The notes below the pieces were generated by a model that was given only the letters and a program-made list of their open reading frames with translations, did not search any database and was not told where the DNA came from. This document shows, in pieces, positions 45,904 to 53,093 of a stretch of DNA of 64,000 nucleotides. Where the stretch lies: NCBI GenBank assembly GCA_017522105.1, contig JAFXAA010000013.1:124001-188000 (forward strand), in the 5' to 3' direction. Origin of the DNA: Bacteroidales bacterium (GTDB lineage: Bacteria; Bacteroidota; Bacteroidia; Bacteroidales; P3). Position numbers and translations under genes: made by a program. The first letter of the stretch is position 1. Each line of letters begins with the position of its first letter.

Positions 45904-46512
45904 ATATGTGCGACCGGCGTATGCACAGTTGCCGTGTTCCGGACATGAAACACATTGATTGTTGTTGATGCCGCCCATATAATATTGGGCTTCGCACTGG
46001 CAATCGGTTATACTGGTTGAACCACTGGCGTTGGTAAACGAGTGTGTTGGGCACGATTTACATATGTATTCGCCATTATTTTGTGTCAGGTATTTGTTTT
46101 GTTCGCATTAACATTGCGTTGGCGCGGTAGAGCCAGCGGGACTGGTTGCACCAGTTGGACATATTTCACATGAGTCACCTGATTTATAATAATTCGCATC
46201 ACACATCCATGGACATTCTGATTGGCCATCGTCGTATGCGTCTGGGTTAGGGATTTTACCTGCTTCAGATACACTATAAGAGGTCGGGCATTGTGTGCAA
46301 GTATTGGTTATACCTAGTGAATTAGAATTATAATAACCTGCTGGGCATAAATTGCACCGTAGGCCATTAAGTGTTTGTTCTAAATAACAACCGTCAAATG
46401 AGATGCAAGAATCATTTTGTATGTCGCAAAGTCCATAAGCATATAGTGGGGTTAAAATAATTATAGATAAGATGGTTAATATTTTGTATAATATAAAATT
46501 TCTCCCTGACAC
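45884..46512 (-). pseudogene. Cys-rich exported protein, broken
   Basis: Reading from 46512: a hydrophobic signal segment (KILTILSIIILTPLYAYG), then repeated Cys modules (CPAGYYNSN, CTQCPTSYSVSEAG, CEICPTGATSPAGSTA). An in-frame TAA at 46108-46110 interrupts between two Cys; the same frame continues with CPTHSFTNASGSTS, CEAQYYMGGINNNQC, CPEHGNC to ~45884, where it meets the pth fragment. The 5' end lacks an ATG (GTG at 46512 only). I believe I have seen such modules in gut alphaproteobacteria; not verified. Confidence 0.6.
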
Positions 46513-46549
46513 AGGAGATTTTAACTAAATTAAAAGTTAATTGCAAAAA

Positions 46550-46574
46550 AAGACGGTATTAAACCGTCTTTTTT
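46550..46574. terminator. Bidirectional terminator hairpin
   Basis: AAAAAAAGACGGT-ATTAA-ACCGTCTTTTTT: a short GC stem flanked by A- and T-runs on both sides, overlapping the stop of the lipoprotein gene. Confidence 0.85.
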
Positions 46575-46977
46575 ATCTTGTTTTTATATTGTAACCAAAA
46601 CTTTTTAAAAATGCTATATCATCAGAATTAGCATAATGCAACTCCATATCGCCTTTACCGTAAGTTTTAGGGTTGTAGTTGCGACAATTTTGTAAATGGT
46701 TTCTTAATCCGTGAACATCTTGTTCGGGCCATGTTGCGAACAAATCTGTTCTGATTGGAACTACAAAAAAGGAATCTACATTTGTGTGTGCTTTTACTGT
46801 ATCAGTTGGAATGCCCATTGCATCATAGTAATATGTATATGTTTTTGGTTGGTTGTTATTATTGTCGTTGTTGGGTTTTACGGGGTCTTTTTCACAGCCG
46901 CCAAATGCAAATGGTAATGCAGCCAACATTGTGCCGGCCAAAACTTTTTTAATATTATAAGAAACTGTTTTTGTCAT
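46573..46977 (-). CDS. Small lipoprotein of unknown function
   Basis: 134 aa from ATG 46977. Signal peptide with lipobox PFAFGGC (Cys 28), an Asn-rich tether (NNDNNNNQP), then a ~95-residue globular part with no recognised family. The ATG has a strong Shine-Dalgarno (AAAGGAG, 7 nt upstream), unlike most genes in this window, which supports foreign origin. A Bacteroidota-like -7 box (47078-47085) lies ~100 nt upstream. An upstream in-frame start at 47046 is less likely because the signal peptide would be internal. Confidence 0.7.
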   Translation of the reverse strand: MTKTVSYNIKKVLAGTMLAALPFAFGGCEKDPVKPNNDNNNNQPKTYTYYYDAMGIPTDTVKAHTNVDSFFVVPIRTDLFATWPEQDVHGLRNHLQNCRNYNPKTYGKGDMELHYANSDDIAFLKSFGYNIKTR

Positions 46978-47077
46978 GGAATACTCCTTTGTGTTACGGT
47001 TGCTTTTTTGGAGGCATTTGTAATCAGATTCAGTTGGTTTAATCATATTGATACTTTTTTGATTTAAAATATGGTTG

Positions 47078-47085
47078 CAAAGTTA
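47078..47085 (-). promoter_or_regulatory. Possible -7 box upstream of the lipoprotein gene
   Basis: TAACTTTG on the minus strand. It may mark the native sequence at the edge of the foreign patch. Confidence 0.4.
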
Positions 47086-47102
47086 CGGACATAATTTCAA
47101 TT

Positions 47103-47146
47103 AAGGTATGGCGGATATTGCCATGTGACAATATCCGCCATACCTT
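47103..47146 (-). terminator. 18-bp perfect hairpin at the end of the HTH gene
   Basis: AAGGTATGGCGGATATTG - 8-nt loop - exact complement, overlapping the HTH stop codon. Long perfect stem but only a weak T-run on the minus strand (AATT). Confidence 0.6.
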
Positions 47147-47348
47147 ATAGCATGTTGGAATAATGAGCAAAGAGATCTTTTCCAAGTATTCGGCTAATGC
47201 GGAAGAGTTGCTGCGTGTCGATGGAAGGCTTGTTGTACAGACGCTGAAGTGTGCGTCGGTCAATGTCGAGTTGGTCGGCGAGCCATTGGTTGGTGCGTCC
47301 TTGGCGGCGGAGTTCGTCGCGGATAAGGTTGCCTATGTGTATCTGCAT
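47145..47348 (-). CDS. Small helix-turn-helix DNA-binding protein
   Basis: 67 aa. XRE-like HTH: IGNLIRDELRRQGRTNQWLADQLDIDRRTLQRLYNKPSIDTQQLFRISRILGKDLFAHYS. Single-domain proteins of this type are common in Bacteroidota; targets unknown. The ncRNA terminator separates it from the structured RNA upstream. Confidence 0.85.
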   Translation of the reverse strand: MQIHIGNLIRDELRRQGRTNQWLADQLDIDRRTLQRLYNKPSIDTQQLFRISRILGKDLFAHYSNML

Positions 47349-47409
47349 AGCGGTTGCTGTTTGCGCGCTTGGCTACCGATTCCTTATATGCATTCCGACG
47401 ACCACAGAC

Positions 47410-47627
47410 AAAAAAAGAAGGCGAGCAATCTCGTCTCCAATGTGCGGTCGTGGAAAATACCTCTCTAAGGAAAGACTAAATACTCGCCTATCAGCGAGCA
47501 CTTACCTTTGTTTCCCTTAGAGACTTAGATGAAATTTTCCACGTTTCACATTGGTCGGAACAAATAGCAAACGCAATTACTATATGTCGTTTTTTTCTGT
47601 TTTCTATTTCATGTTTACTTTATTTTC
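47410..47627 (-). ncRNA. Structured RNA, 6S-like candidate
   Basis: Minus strand. A closing stem pairs CCAATGTG...CGTGGAAAAT (47536-47558 side) with ATTTTCCACG...CACATTGG (47437-47458 side). Inside, TCTCTAAGG pairs with CCTTAGAGA, an internal open region follows, and the tip is CTCGC-TGATAG-GCGAG. This long rod with a central bubble recalls 6S RNA. Start from the TATCTTTG box at 47634-47641; the end is a small hairpin plus seven Ts (47410-47433). Known Bacteroidales 6S-type RNAs are the likeliest match; not verified. Confidence 0.65.
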
Positions 47628-47633
47628 ACGCTG

Positions 47634-47641
47634 CAAAGATA
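47634..47641 (-). promoter_or_regulatory. -7 box for the ncRNA
   Basis: TATCTTTG on the minus strand, GCAGCG following; start near 47627. Confidence 0.6.
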
Positions 47642-47683
47642 CACATTTTTTTATAAACAGGCTGTCATTTCATTCTTTTTTTG

Positions 47684-47691
47684 TATTTTTG
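47684..47691 (+). promoter_or_regulatory. -7 box for rubrerythrin
   Basis: TATTTTTG on the plus strand, TTTC ~17 nt upstream; divergent from the ncRNA promoter 43 nt away. Confidence 0.55.
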
Positions 47692-47746
47692 CACTTTCGT
47701 CAGACGTAACGAATAGATGATTATTAACCCTAAAACATATAGAGAC

Positions 47747-48454
47747 ATGAAGAAGTACCAATGCACCGTATGCAAGTATGAGTATGACCCGGCCAAGGGC
47801 GACCCGACGCAGGGTATAGCCCCCGGCACGCCTTTCGAGGCGCTGCCCGCCGACTGGAAATGCCCCCGCTGCAAGCAGGGCAAGGAGAAGTTCGCCCCGA
47901 TGGAGGAGGCTCCCAAGGCCAACCCCTACGCCGGCACGCAGACCGAGAAGAACCTCATGGAGGCCTTCGCCGGCGAGAGCCAGGCCCGCAACAAGTACAC
48001 CTACTTCGCCTCGAAGGCCAAGAAGGAAGGCTACGAGCAGATTGCCGCCCTTTTCCTGCAGACCGCCGAGAACGAGAAGGAGCATGCCAAGCTGTGGTTC
48101 AAGGAGCTGAACGGCATCGGCACCACCGCCGAGAACCTGCTGGCCGCCGCCGAGGGTGAGAACCACGAGTGGACGGACATGTACGAGGGCTTCGCCCGCA
48201 CCGCCGAGGCCGAGGGCTTCCCGGAGCTGGCCGCCCGTTTCCGTGGCGTGGCCGCCATCGAGAAGCACCACGAGGAGCGCTACCGCGCCCTGCTCCACAA
48301 CGTGGAGGCCAAGGAGGTCTTCGCCAAGAGCGAGGTGAAGGTATGGGAGTGCCGCAACTGCGGCCACATCGTGGTGGGCACCCAGGCCCCGGAAGTCTGC
48401 CCCGTGTGCAACCATCCGCAGTCCTACTTCGAAATCAACAAGCAGAACTACTAA
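47747..48454 (+). CDS. Rubredoxin-rubrerythrin-rubredoxin fusion protein
   Basis: 235 aa from ATG 47747. Reduces H2O2 in the cytoplasm of anaerobes. Domain order: N-terminal rubredoxin (~4-45, [12 protein letters not shown] ... [10 protein letters not shown]), four-helix di-iron domain (~58-190, [44 protein letters not shown]), C-terminal rubredoxin (~198-230, [10 protein letters not shown] ... [11 protein letters not shown]). Classical rubrerythrin (~190 aa) has only the C-terminal one. Own promoter. Confidence 0.93.
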   Translation: MKKYQCTVCKYEYDPAKGDPTQGIAPGTPFEALPADWKCPRCKQGKEKFAPMEEAPKANPYAGTQTEKNLMEAFAGESQARNKYTYFASKAKKEGYEQIAALFLQTAENEKEHAKLWFKELNGIGTTAENLLAAAEGENHEWTDMYEGFARTAEAEGFPELAARFRGVAAIEKHHEERYRALLHNVEAKEVFAKSEVKVWECRNCGHIVVGTQAPEVCPVCNHPQSYFEINKQNY

Positions 48455-48480
48455 AGGACTCTTCTATAGATCAGTAAACT

Positions 48481-48558
48481 CCTTGCCCTACGGGCAGAAA
48501 TCCATAAATCTTATAAATCATCTGCTGACGCAACAAACTGTGAAGCAACGCCGAAGGC
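48481..48558. repeat. 78-bp intergenic repeat, inverted copy of 42486-42563
   Basis: Same length as the partner and ~70/78 identical on the opposite strand, including CTTGCCC-GGGCAG and GCAACGCCGAAGGC segments and the AT-rich middle. Here it lies between rubrerythrin and the radical SAM gene. Confidence 0.85.
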
Positions 48559-48586
48559 GAAAGAACAAAAGAACAGTAATCAAACC

Positions 48587-49492
48587 ATGCTCAAGATACA
48601 GGAAATAGAGGTGAAGTCGGTGATGTCGAAGTCGAACTTGCCGGTGGCCGACTTCTCGGTGAACCCCTACGTGGGTTGCCTGCACGCCTGCAAGTACTGC
48701 TATGCCTCGTTCATGAAGCGTTTCACCGACCACCCCGAGCCGTGGGGCGAGTTCCTCGACGTGAAGAACTGGCCCACCATCCGCGACCGCGGGCAGTTCC
48801 GCGGCAAGGAGGCCTTCTTCAGCTCCGTCACCGACCCCTACCAGCCCCACGAGGCCAAATACCAGCGCACCCGCCGCGTGCTGGAGCAGCTGCAGGGCAC
48901 GGGCATCCGTATCAGCATCTCGACCAAGAGCGACCTCATCCTGCGCGACCTCGACCTGATAAGGAGCTTCCCCGGCTCGCGCGTCAGCTGGAGCATCAAC
49001 ACCCTCGACGAGGAGTTCCGCAAAGAGATGGACCTCGGCGTGAGCATCGAGCGCCGCCTGGAGGCCATGCGCCAGTTCTACGAGGCGGGCATCGACACCA
49101 CCTGTTTCATCTCGCCCATCTTCCCCGGCATCACCGACGTGGAGGCCATCATCCGCCGCGCCAAAGGGCAATGCAACCTCGTGTGGCTGGAGAACCTCAA
49201 CCTGCGCGGCGACTACCGCGGCCGCATCCTGACGTGGATCCACGAACACCACCCCGAGCTGGACACCCTCTACCGCGACATCTACACCCGCAAGGACCGC
49301 ACCTACTGGAGCGAGCTGGACGCCGATATGCGCCACTTCTGCGCCGACGAGGGGCTGCGCTACGTCCGCAACGACGACAGCATCCGTGCCCGCCACGGCG
49401 AGCCGCCCGTGGTGGTCAACTACTTCTATCACGAGGAAATCATCCCCTCGGCCCGCAAAGAGCAGCTGCGCCAGACCAGGACCTGCTGCTGA
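48587..49492 (+). CDS. Radical SAM protein, SPL/Rv2578c-like
   Basis: 301 aa. CxxxCxxC iron-sulfur motif GCLHACKYCYA (~28-38) preceded by NPYVGC, as in spore-photoproduct-lyase-like radical SAM proteins. ISISTKSDLILRDLDL and WSINTLDEEFRKEMD follow in the barrel. A Cys pair ends the protein (TCC). Substrate unknown. Solitary; downstream gene is convergent. Confidence 0.88.
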   Translation: MLKIQEIEVKSVMSKSNLPVADFSVNPYVGCLHACKYCYASFMKRFTDHPEPWGEFLDVKNWPTIRDRGQFRGKEAFFSSVTDPYQPHEAKYQRTRRVLEQLQGTGIRISISTKSDLILRDLDLIRSFPGSRVSWSINTLDEEFRKEMDLGVSIERRLEAMRQFYEAGIDTTCFISPIFPGITDVEAIIRRAKGQCNLVWLENLNLRGDYRGRILTWIHEHHPELDTLYRDIYTRKDRTYWSELDADMRHFCADEGLRYVRNDDSIRARHGEPPVVVNYFYHEEIIPSARKEQLRQTRTCC

Positions 49493-49504
49493 CGCCCTCC
49501 ACGC

Positions 49505-49837
49505 CTACCGCCACAGGCACCGCAGCCAGTCGAAGGCCATGGTGCGCCAACGCAAGTCGGTACGCCCTTCGAGGCGGTAGGCGGAACGCTCGAAGGGGAT
49601 ATTGCGGTAGGCCCGGTCGTGATTGCGGTAGCGCAACAGGCCCACCAGCCAGAAGAGCAGATACAGCACATAGAACGGCACCACCAACAGGCAGAGCTGC
49701 TGGTAGAGGTGCACGGTCTCGTGGCACAAGGCACGGCCGGAGAGCGTGTCATCATTATGGAACACAAAGGGAAACAGCGTTATAGCGCTGTAGTCCCGTG
49801 GCGGGAAATGCCGTGTATGTACGAGCAGGGGTTTCAT
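49505..49837 (-). CDS. Small membrane protein with HExxH-like motif
   Basis: 110 aa from ATG 49837. Contains CHETVHLYQQ (His-Glu-x-x-His variant HETVH) followed by a transmembrane segment (~50-70) and AYRNIPFERSAYRLEG, a pattern seen in short uncharacterised Bacteroidota proteins thought to be metallopeptidase-like. Catalysis is unproven. Promoter -7 box TATCTTTG at 49851-49858, 13 nt upstream of the ATG. Confidence 0.78.
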   Translation of the reverse strand: MKPLLVHTRHFPPRDYSAITLFPFVFHNDDTLSGRALCHETVHLYQQLCLLVVPFYVLYLLFWLVGLLRYRNHDRAYRNIPFERSAYRLEGRTDLRWRTMAFDWLRCLWR

Positions 49838-49850
49838 CGTTTTCCGACTG

Positions 49851-49858
49851 CAAAGATA
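49851..49858 (-). promoter_or_regulatory. -7 box for the HExxH-like gene
   Basis: TATCTTTG on the minus strand, very short leader. Confidence 0.55.
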
Positions 49859-49909
49859 CGCATTTTTTTGTTGCGCGCAATATTTTGCGTCGCTTCTCGT
49901 TGTAAAGGC

Positions 49910-50362
49910 ATGGAAGAGAAGAATATCATCGAGATAAAGAACAAGCGCGCCGCCTACGAGTACTTCCTGATGGACGAGTACCAGGCAGGACTCGTGCTGA
50001 TGGGCAGCGAGATAAAAAGCATCCGCGAGGGCAAGGCCAACCTCAGCGACGCCTGGTGCACTTTCATCGGCAACGAGCTCTTCGTAAGGGACATGCACAT
50101 CTCGGAGTACAAGTTCGGCAGCTACTGGGGCCACCAAGCCAAGCGCGACCGCAAGCTGCTACTCACCCGCCGCGAGCTGCGCAAGCTGCAGAACAAGATC
50201 AAGGAGCGTGGCTACACCATAGTGCCCGAGCTGCTGTATGTCGACTCCCGCGGCTACGCCAAGCTCACCATCGCCCTGGCCAAGGGCAAGCACCACTACG
50301 ACAAACGCGAGAGCATCAAGGCCAAAGACTCGCGTCGCGACATGGAACGCGAACTGGCGTGA
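49910..50362 (+). CDS. smpB: SsrA-binding protein SmpB
   Basis: 150 aa from ATG 49910. Binds tmRNA in ribosome rescue. Seen: IIEIKNKRAAYEYFLMDEYQAGLVLMGSEIKSIREGKANLSDAW and the basic C-terminal tail KGKHHYDKRESIKAKDSRRDMERELA. The frame is open upstream but homology starts at EEKNIIEIKNKRA. Confidence 0.95.
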   Translation: MEEKNIIEIKNKRAAYEYFLMDEYQAGLVLMGSEIKSIREGKANLSDAWCTFIGNELFVRDMHISEYKFGSYWGHQAKRDRKLLLTRRELRKLQNKIKERGYTIVPELLYVDSRGYAKLTIALAKGKHHYDKRESIKAKDSRRDMERELA

Positions 50363-50367
50363 TAAGG

Positions 50368-50415
50368 GTTAAAGTTTAAAGTTTAAGGTTTAAGGTTTAA
50401 AGCTTAAGGTTTAAG
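50368..50415. repeat. 7-bp tandem repeat between smpB and lysC
   Basis: About six copies of GTTTAA(A/G) with slight variation. Confidence 0.75.
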
Positions 50416-50457
50416 GGGGTAAGGTCAAAGCGTGATAATTGTGAAAAAAAGGACTCA

Positions 50458-51732
50458 ATGAAAGTATTTAAGTTCGGCGGCGCGTCGGTGAACAGCGCCG
50501 AGGCGGTGCGCAACATGGCGCACATTGTGCAAACACACATGGAACCAGAGCCTTTGGTGGTCGTTGTGTCGGCCATGGGCAAGACCACCAACCTACTGGA
50601 GAAGCTGGTGCCCGGCGCACCGACCGACGACACCGCAGCCTTGCGGCGGCAGCTGGAAGACTACCACACGGGCATAGCCAACATCCTGATACCAAACGAC
50701 AAGGAACTCGCCGCCAAGGTGCAGGACCTTCTGCGGCAGCTCGACGGCACCATAGCCTCCCTCTCCCCCACCCCCGAGAGCTACAGCTACAACTACGACC
50801 AGGTGGTCTCCTACGGCGAGCTCATCTCCACAACCATCCTGGCGCACTACCTCAACCACCTTGGAACAAAGACCTTATGGGCCGACGCCCGCCAGCTGAT
50901 ATGCACAGACAACCACTACCGCGAGGGGCGTGTGGATTGGGCAGCCACCGGTGAGAGAACCCGGGGCCTCGTCGCGGCGACAGACAAATCCTTCCAGGTC
51001 ATCCTGACGCAGGGCTTCATCGGCGGCACCCCCGACGGCCACACCACCACCCTGGGGCGCGAGGGCTCCGACTACTCGGCCAGCATCCTTGCCTATTGCC
51101 TTGGCGCCGAAAGCATCACCATCTGGAAAGACGTGCCGGGCTTCCTCAACGCCGACCCCAAGTTCTTCAGCGACACGGTGAAGATCAACGAGATACCCTA
51201 TGACGAAGCAATAGAGCTTGCCTACTACGGTGCCTCGGTCATCCATCCCAAAACCGTCAAGCCCATACAGAACATGGGCATACCGCTCTACATACGCTCG
51301 TTCATCACCCCTGACGCAGCAGGCTCCTCCATCGGCAACTACCATACTATCAGCCCAGAGACCCCCCTCTACATCTTCCGCAACAACCAGATACTCCTCT
51401 CCATCTATCCGCGCGACTACTCCTTCATCGCCGAAGACAACCTGCAGGTCATCTTCGGGATGCTCAACGACCTTGGTATCAGAGTGAACCTCATGCAAAA
51501 CTCGGCCCTGAGCTTCTCCATCTGCGTAGACAACAACCCGCAGCTCACCAGCCGCCTCATCGAGCGCTTAAAAGACATGTTCCGTGTGCGTTACAACGAC
51601 AACCTGCAGCTCATCACCATCCGCTACTACACGCAGCCGGTCATCGACAGCATCGTCGCCGGCCGCCCCATACTCCTTGAGCAGCGCAGCCGCCTCACGG
51701 AGCAACTCATAGTGCCGGAAAGCACGAGGTAG
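50458..51732 (+). CDS. lysC: Aspartate kinase (monofunctional)
   Basis: 424 aa. First step of the Asp-family amino acid pathway. Seen: KVFKFGGASVNSAEAVRNMA, VSYGELISTTILA, LGREGSDYSASILA, WKDVPGFLNADPK. C-terminal ~290-424 carries the regulatory ACT domains, so lysine or threonine feedback is likely. No fused homoserine dehydrogenase. Followed 41 nt later by a membrane-protein gene. Confidence 0.94.
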   Translation: MKVFKFGGASVNSAEAVRNMAHIVQTHMEPEPLVVVVSAMGKTTNLLEKLVPGAPTDDTAALRRQLEDYHTGIANILIPNDKELAAKVQDLLRQLDGTIASLSPTPESYSYNYDQVVSYGELISTTILAHYLNHLGTKTLWADARQLICTDNHYREGRVDWAATGERTRGLVAATDKSFQVILTQGFIGGTPDGHTTTLGREGSDYSASILAYCLGAESITIWKDVPGFLNADPKFFSDTVKINEIPYDEAIELAYYGASVIHPKTVKPIQNMGIPLYIRSFITPDAAGSSIGNYHTISPETPLYIFRNNQILLSIYPRDYSFIAEDNLQVIFGMLNDLGIRVNLMQNSALSFSICVDNNPQLTSRLIERLKDMFRVRYNDNLQLITIRYYTQPVIDSIVAGRPILLEQRSRLTEQLIVPESTR

Positions 51733-51773
51733 GCGGCGCTATTTTCAGTGGAACCAATTAATAAACACACACA

Positions 51774-53048
51774 ATGAGTACCCTATTACGACAGTTGACA
51801 AGCCGCTACCTCAATTCCAAAGCATCGAGCTACACCGTCCCCGTATTCCTTGGTGCCTGTTTTCTGGTGGCAATCATCAAGTGCTTCTCCACGCCACGCC
51901 TCCTCTCAATGCCTGCCATCAACTACTTCGTTGGCTACGAAACGGGCTTCGGCGGGCGAAAACTGATAGGAACCATCTTCGGCTGGATGCTGCCTGACTA
52001 CACCACTGCTGCCGACCTGCTTCCCATAGTACTGACTGCCAACATTCTGCTTGCCATTCTGTTCATCCTTCTGGTGTGGAAGGCCGCGCCGTCAATCAAT
52101 CGCTCCACGCTGCCTTTCCTTGCCGTCACGGCGGTCTACCTTGTCTCGCCATACGGCTTCACCAAATGGTTTATCCCAGAACTCTCGCCCCTCTTCATGG
52201 AGACCTATCAGATGCTCCTCGTGCTGGCATGGGCGCTGCTGTTCGTATGCTGCCGCCATAAATGGTTCTACTATCCGGCAACGGTCCTTGTGGCCCTCAT
52301 GGGATGCCTCATACATCACACGTTCTGCTGCACCATGTTCCCGCTGATGGCCGCACTTTTTGTCTACGACATCCTCGACGGCGACCGCCCCCACTGGGGC
52401 AAGGCAGCCTTCTACGGAGGCCTGTGCGCCATCATGCTGGCCCTGTTTGTAGCCATCTGGCGTTTCGGAGGCATGAATGTTGACATGGAGACACTCTGTC
52501 ACCGCCTGTCTCAACGCATAGACCCCGCCATCATCGGCGGCTGGGTGGAAGGAGGCCTGGGATGGAAGACGGCCGACTTCTTCTACTACATGACAAACGA
52601 CGAAAACCGCGCCATGAACGTCGAGATATTCCGCCAACGGTATGTAGACCTGATATTCTCGTTGTTGCTCATGTCTCCCATGCTGGCCATGTTCTGGTAC
52701 CCCTGGCTGTCGGCAGCCCGCCGCGCATCCTCGTCGTGGGCGCGCTGGCGCTACCTGCTGGTTTTCCTGGCAGCCACTCTGCTCACCATCCCCATCTTCT
52801 TCATGGCCACCGACTACGGACGCTGGTGGTTCTGCTATTTCCTGTGCCAGTTCATATTGCTTGCCGTCATGGCTGCCATCGGCGACAGACCTGTCACAGA
52901 GGCCATGGGACGCTTGTGGGCCTTCGCCAGGCGCTTCTGGCTTCTTGCCATTGCCATCGTTATATTCCTCGCCTTCTTTCTACACAACGAGGCATGGTAC
53001 GGCCTGCACGAAGCAATGGGTATCTGGTGGAGGTACTTCAACAAGTAG
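51774..53048 (+). CDS. Polytopic membrane protein of unknown function
   Basis: 424 aa with about 9-10 hydrophobic helices. Motif-like parts: NYFVGYETGFGGRKLIGT near residue 60 and CLIHHTFCCTMFPL. It looks like the membrane cores of glycan-polymerase or GT-C-like proteins, but no catalytic motif is certain. Possibly co-transcribed with lysC; functionally unconnected by sight. Confidence 0.75.
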   Translation: MSTLLRQLTSRYLNSKASSYTVPVFLGACFLVAIIKCFSTPRLLSMPAINYFVGYETGFGGRKLIGTIFGWMLPDYTTAADLLPIVLTANILLAILFILLVWKAAPSINRSTLPFLAVTAVYLVSPYGFTKWFIPELSPLFMETYQMLLVLAWALLFVCCRHKWFYYPATVLVALMGCLIHHTFCCTMFPLMAALFVYDILDGDRPHWGKAAFYGGLCAIMLALFVAIWRFGGMNVDMETLCHRLSQRIDPAIIGGWVEGGLGWKTADFFYYMTNDENRAMNVEIFRQRYVDLIFSLLLMSPMLAMFWYPWLSAARRASSSWARWRYLLVFLAATLLTIPIFFMATDYGRWWFCYFLCQFILLAVMAAIGDRPVTEAMGRLWAFARRFWLLAIAIVIFLAFFLHNEAWYGLHEAMGIWWRYFNK

Positions 53049-53093
53049 ACGCTGACCTCCCGATCCCCAACCTTGCGCTCACATCATTGCTTG

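Larger units (their letters stand above)
47349..47746. other. Region between the HTH gene and rubrerythrin
   Basis: 398 bp without protein genes. Holds the 6S-like ncRNA candidate (47410-47627, minus), its promoter, and the rubrerythrin promoter. Confidence 0.7.
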
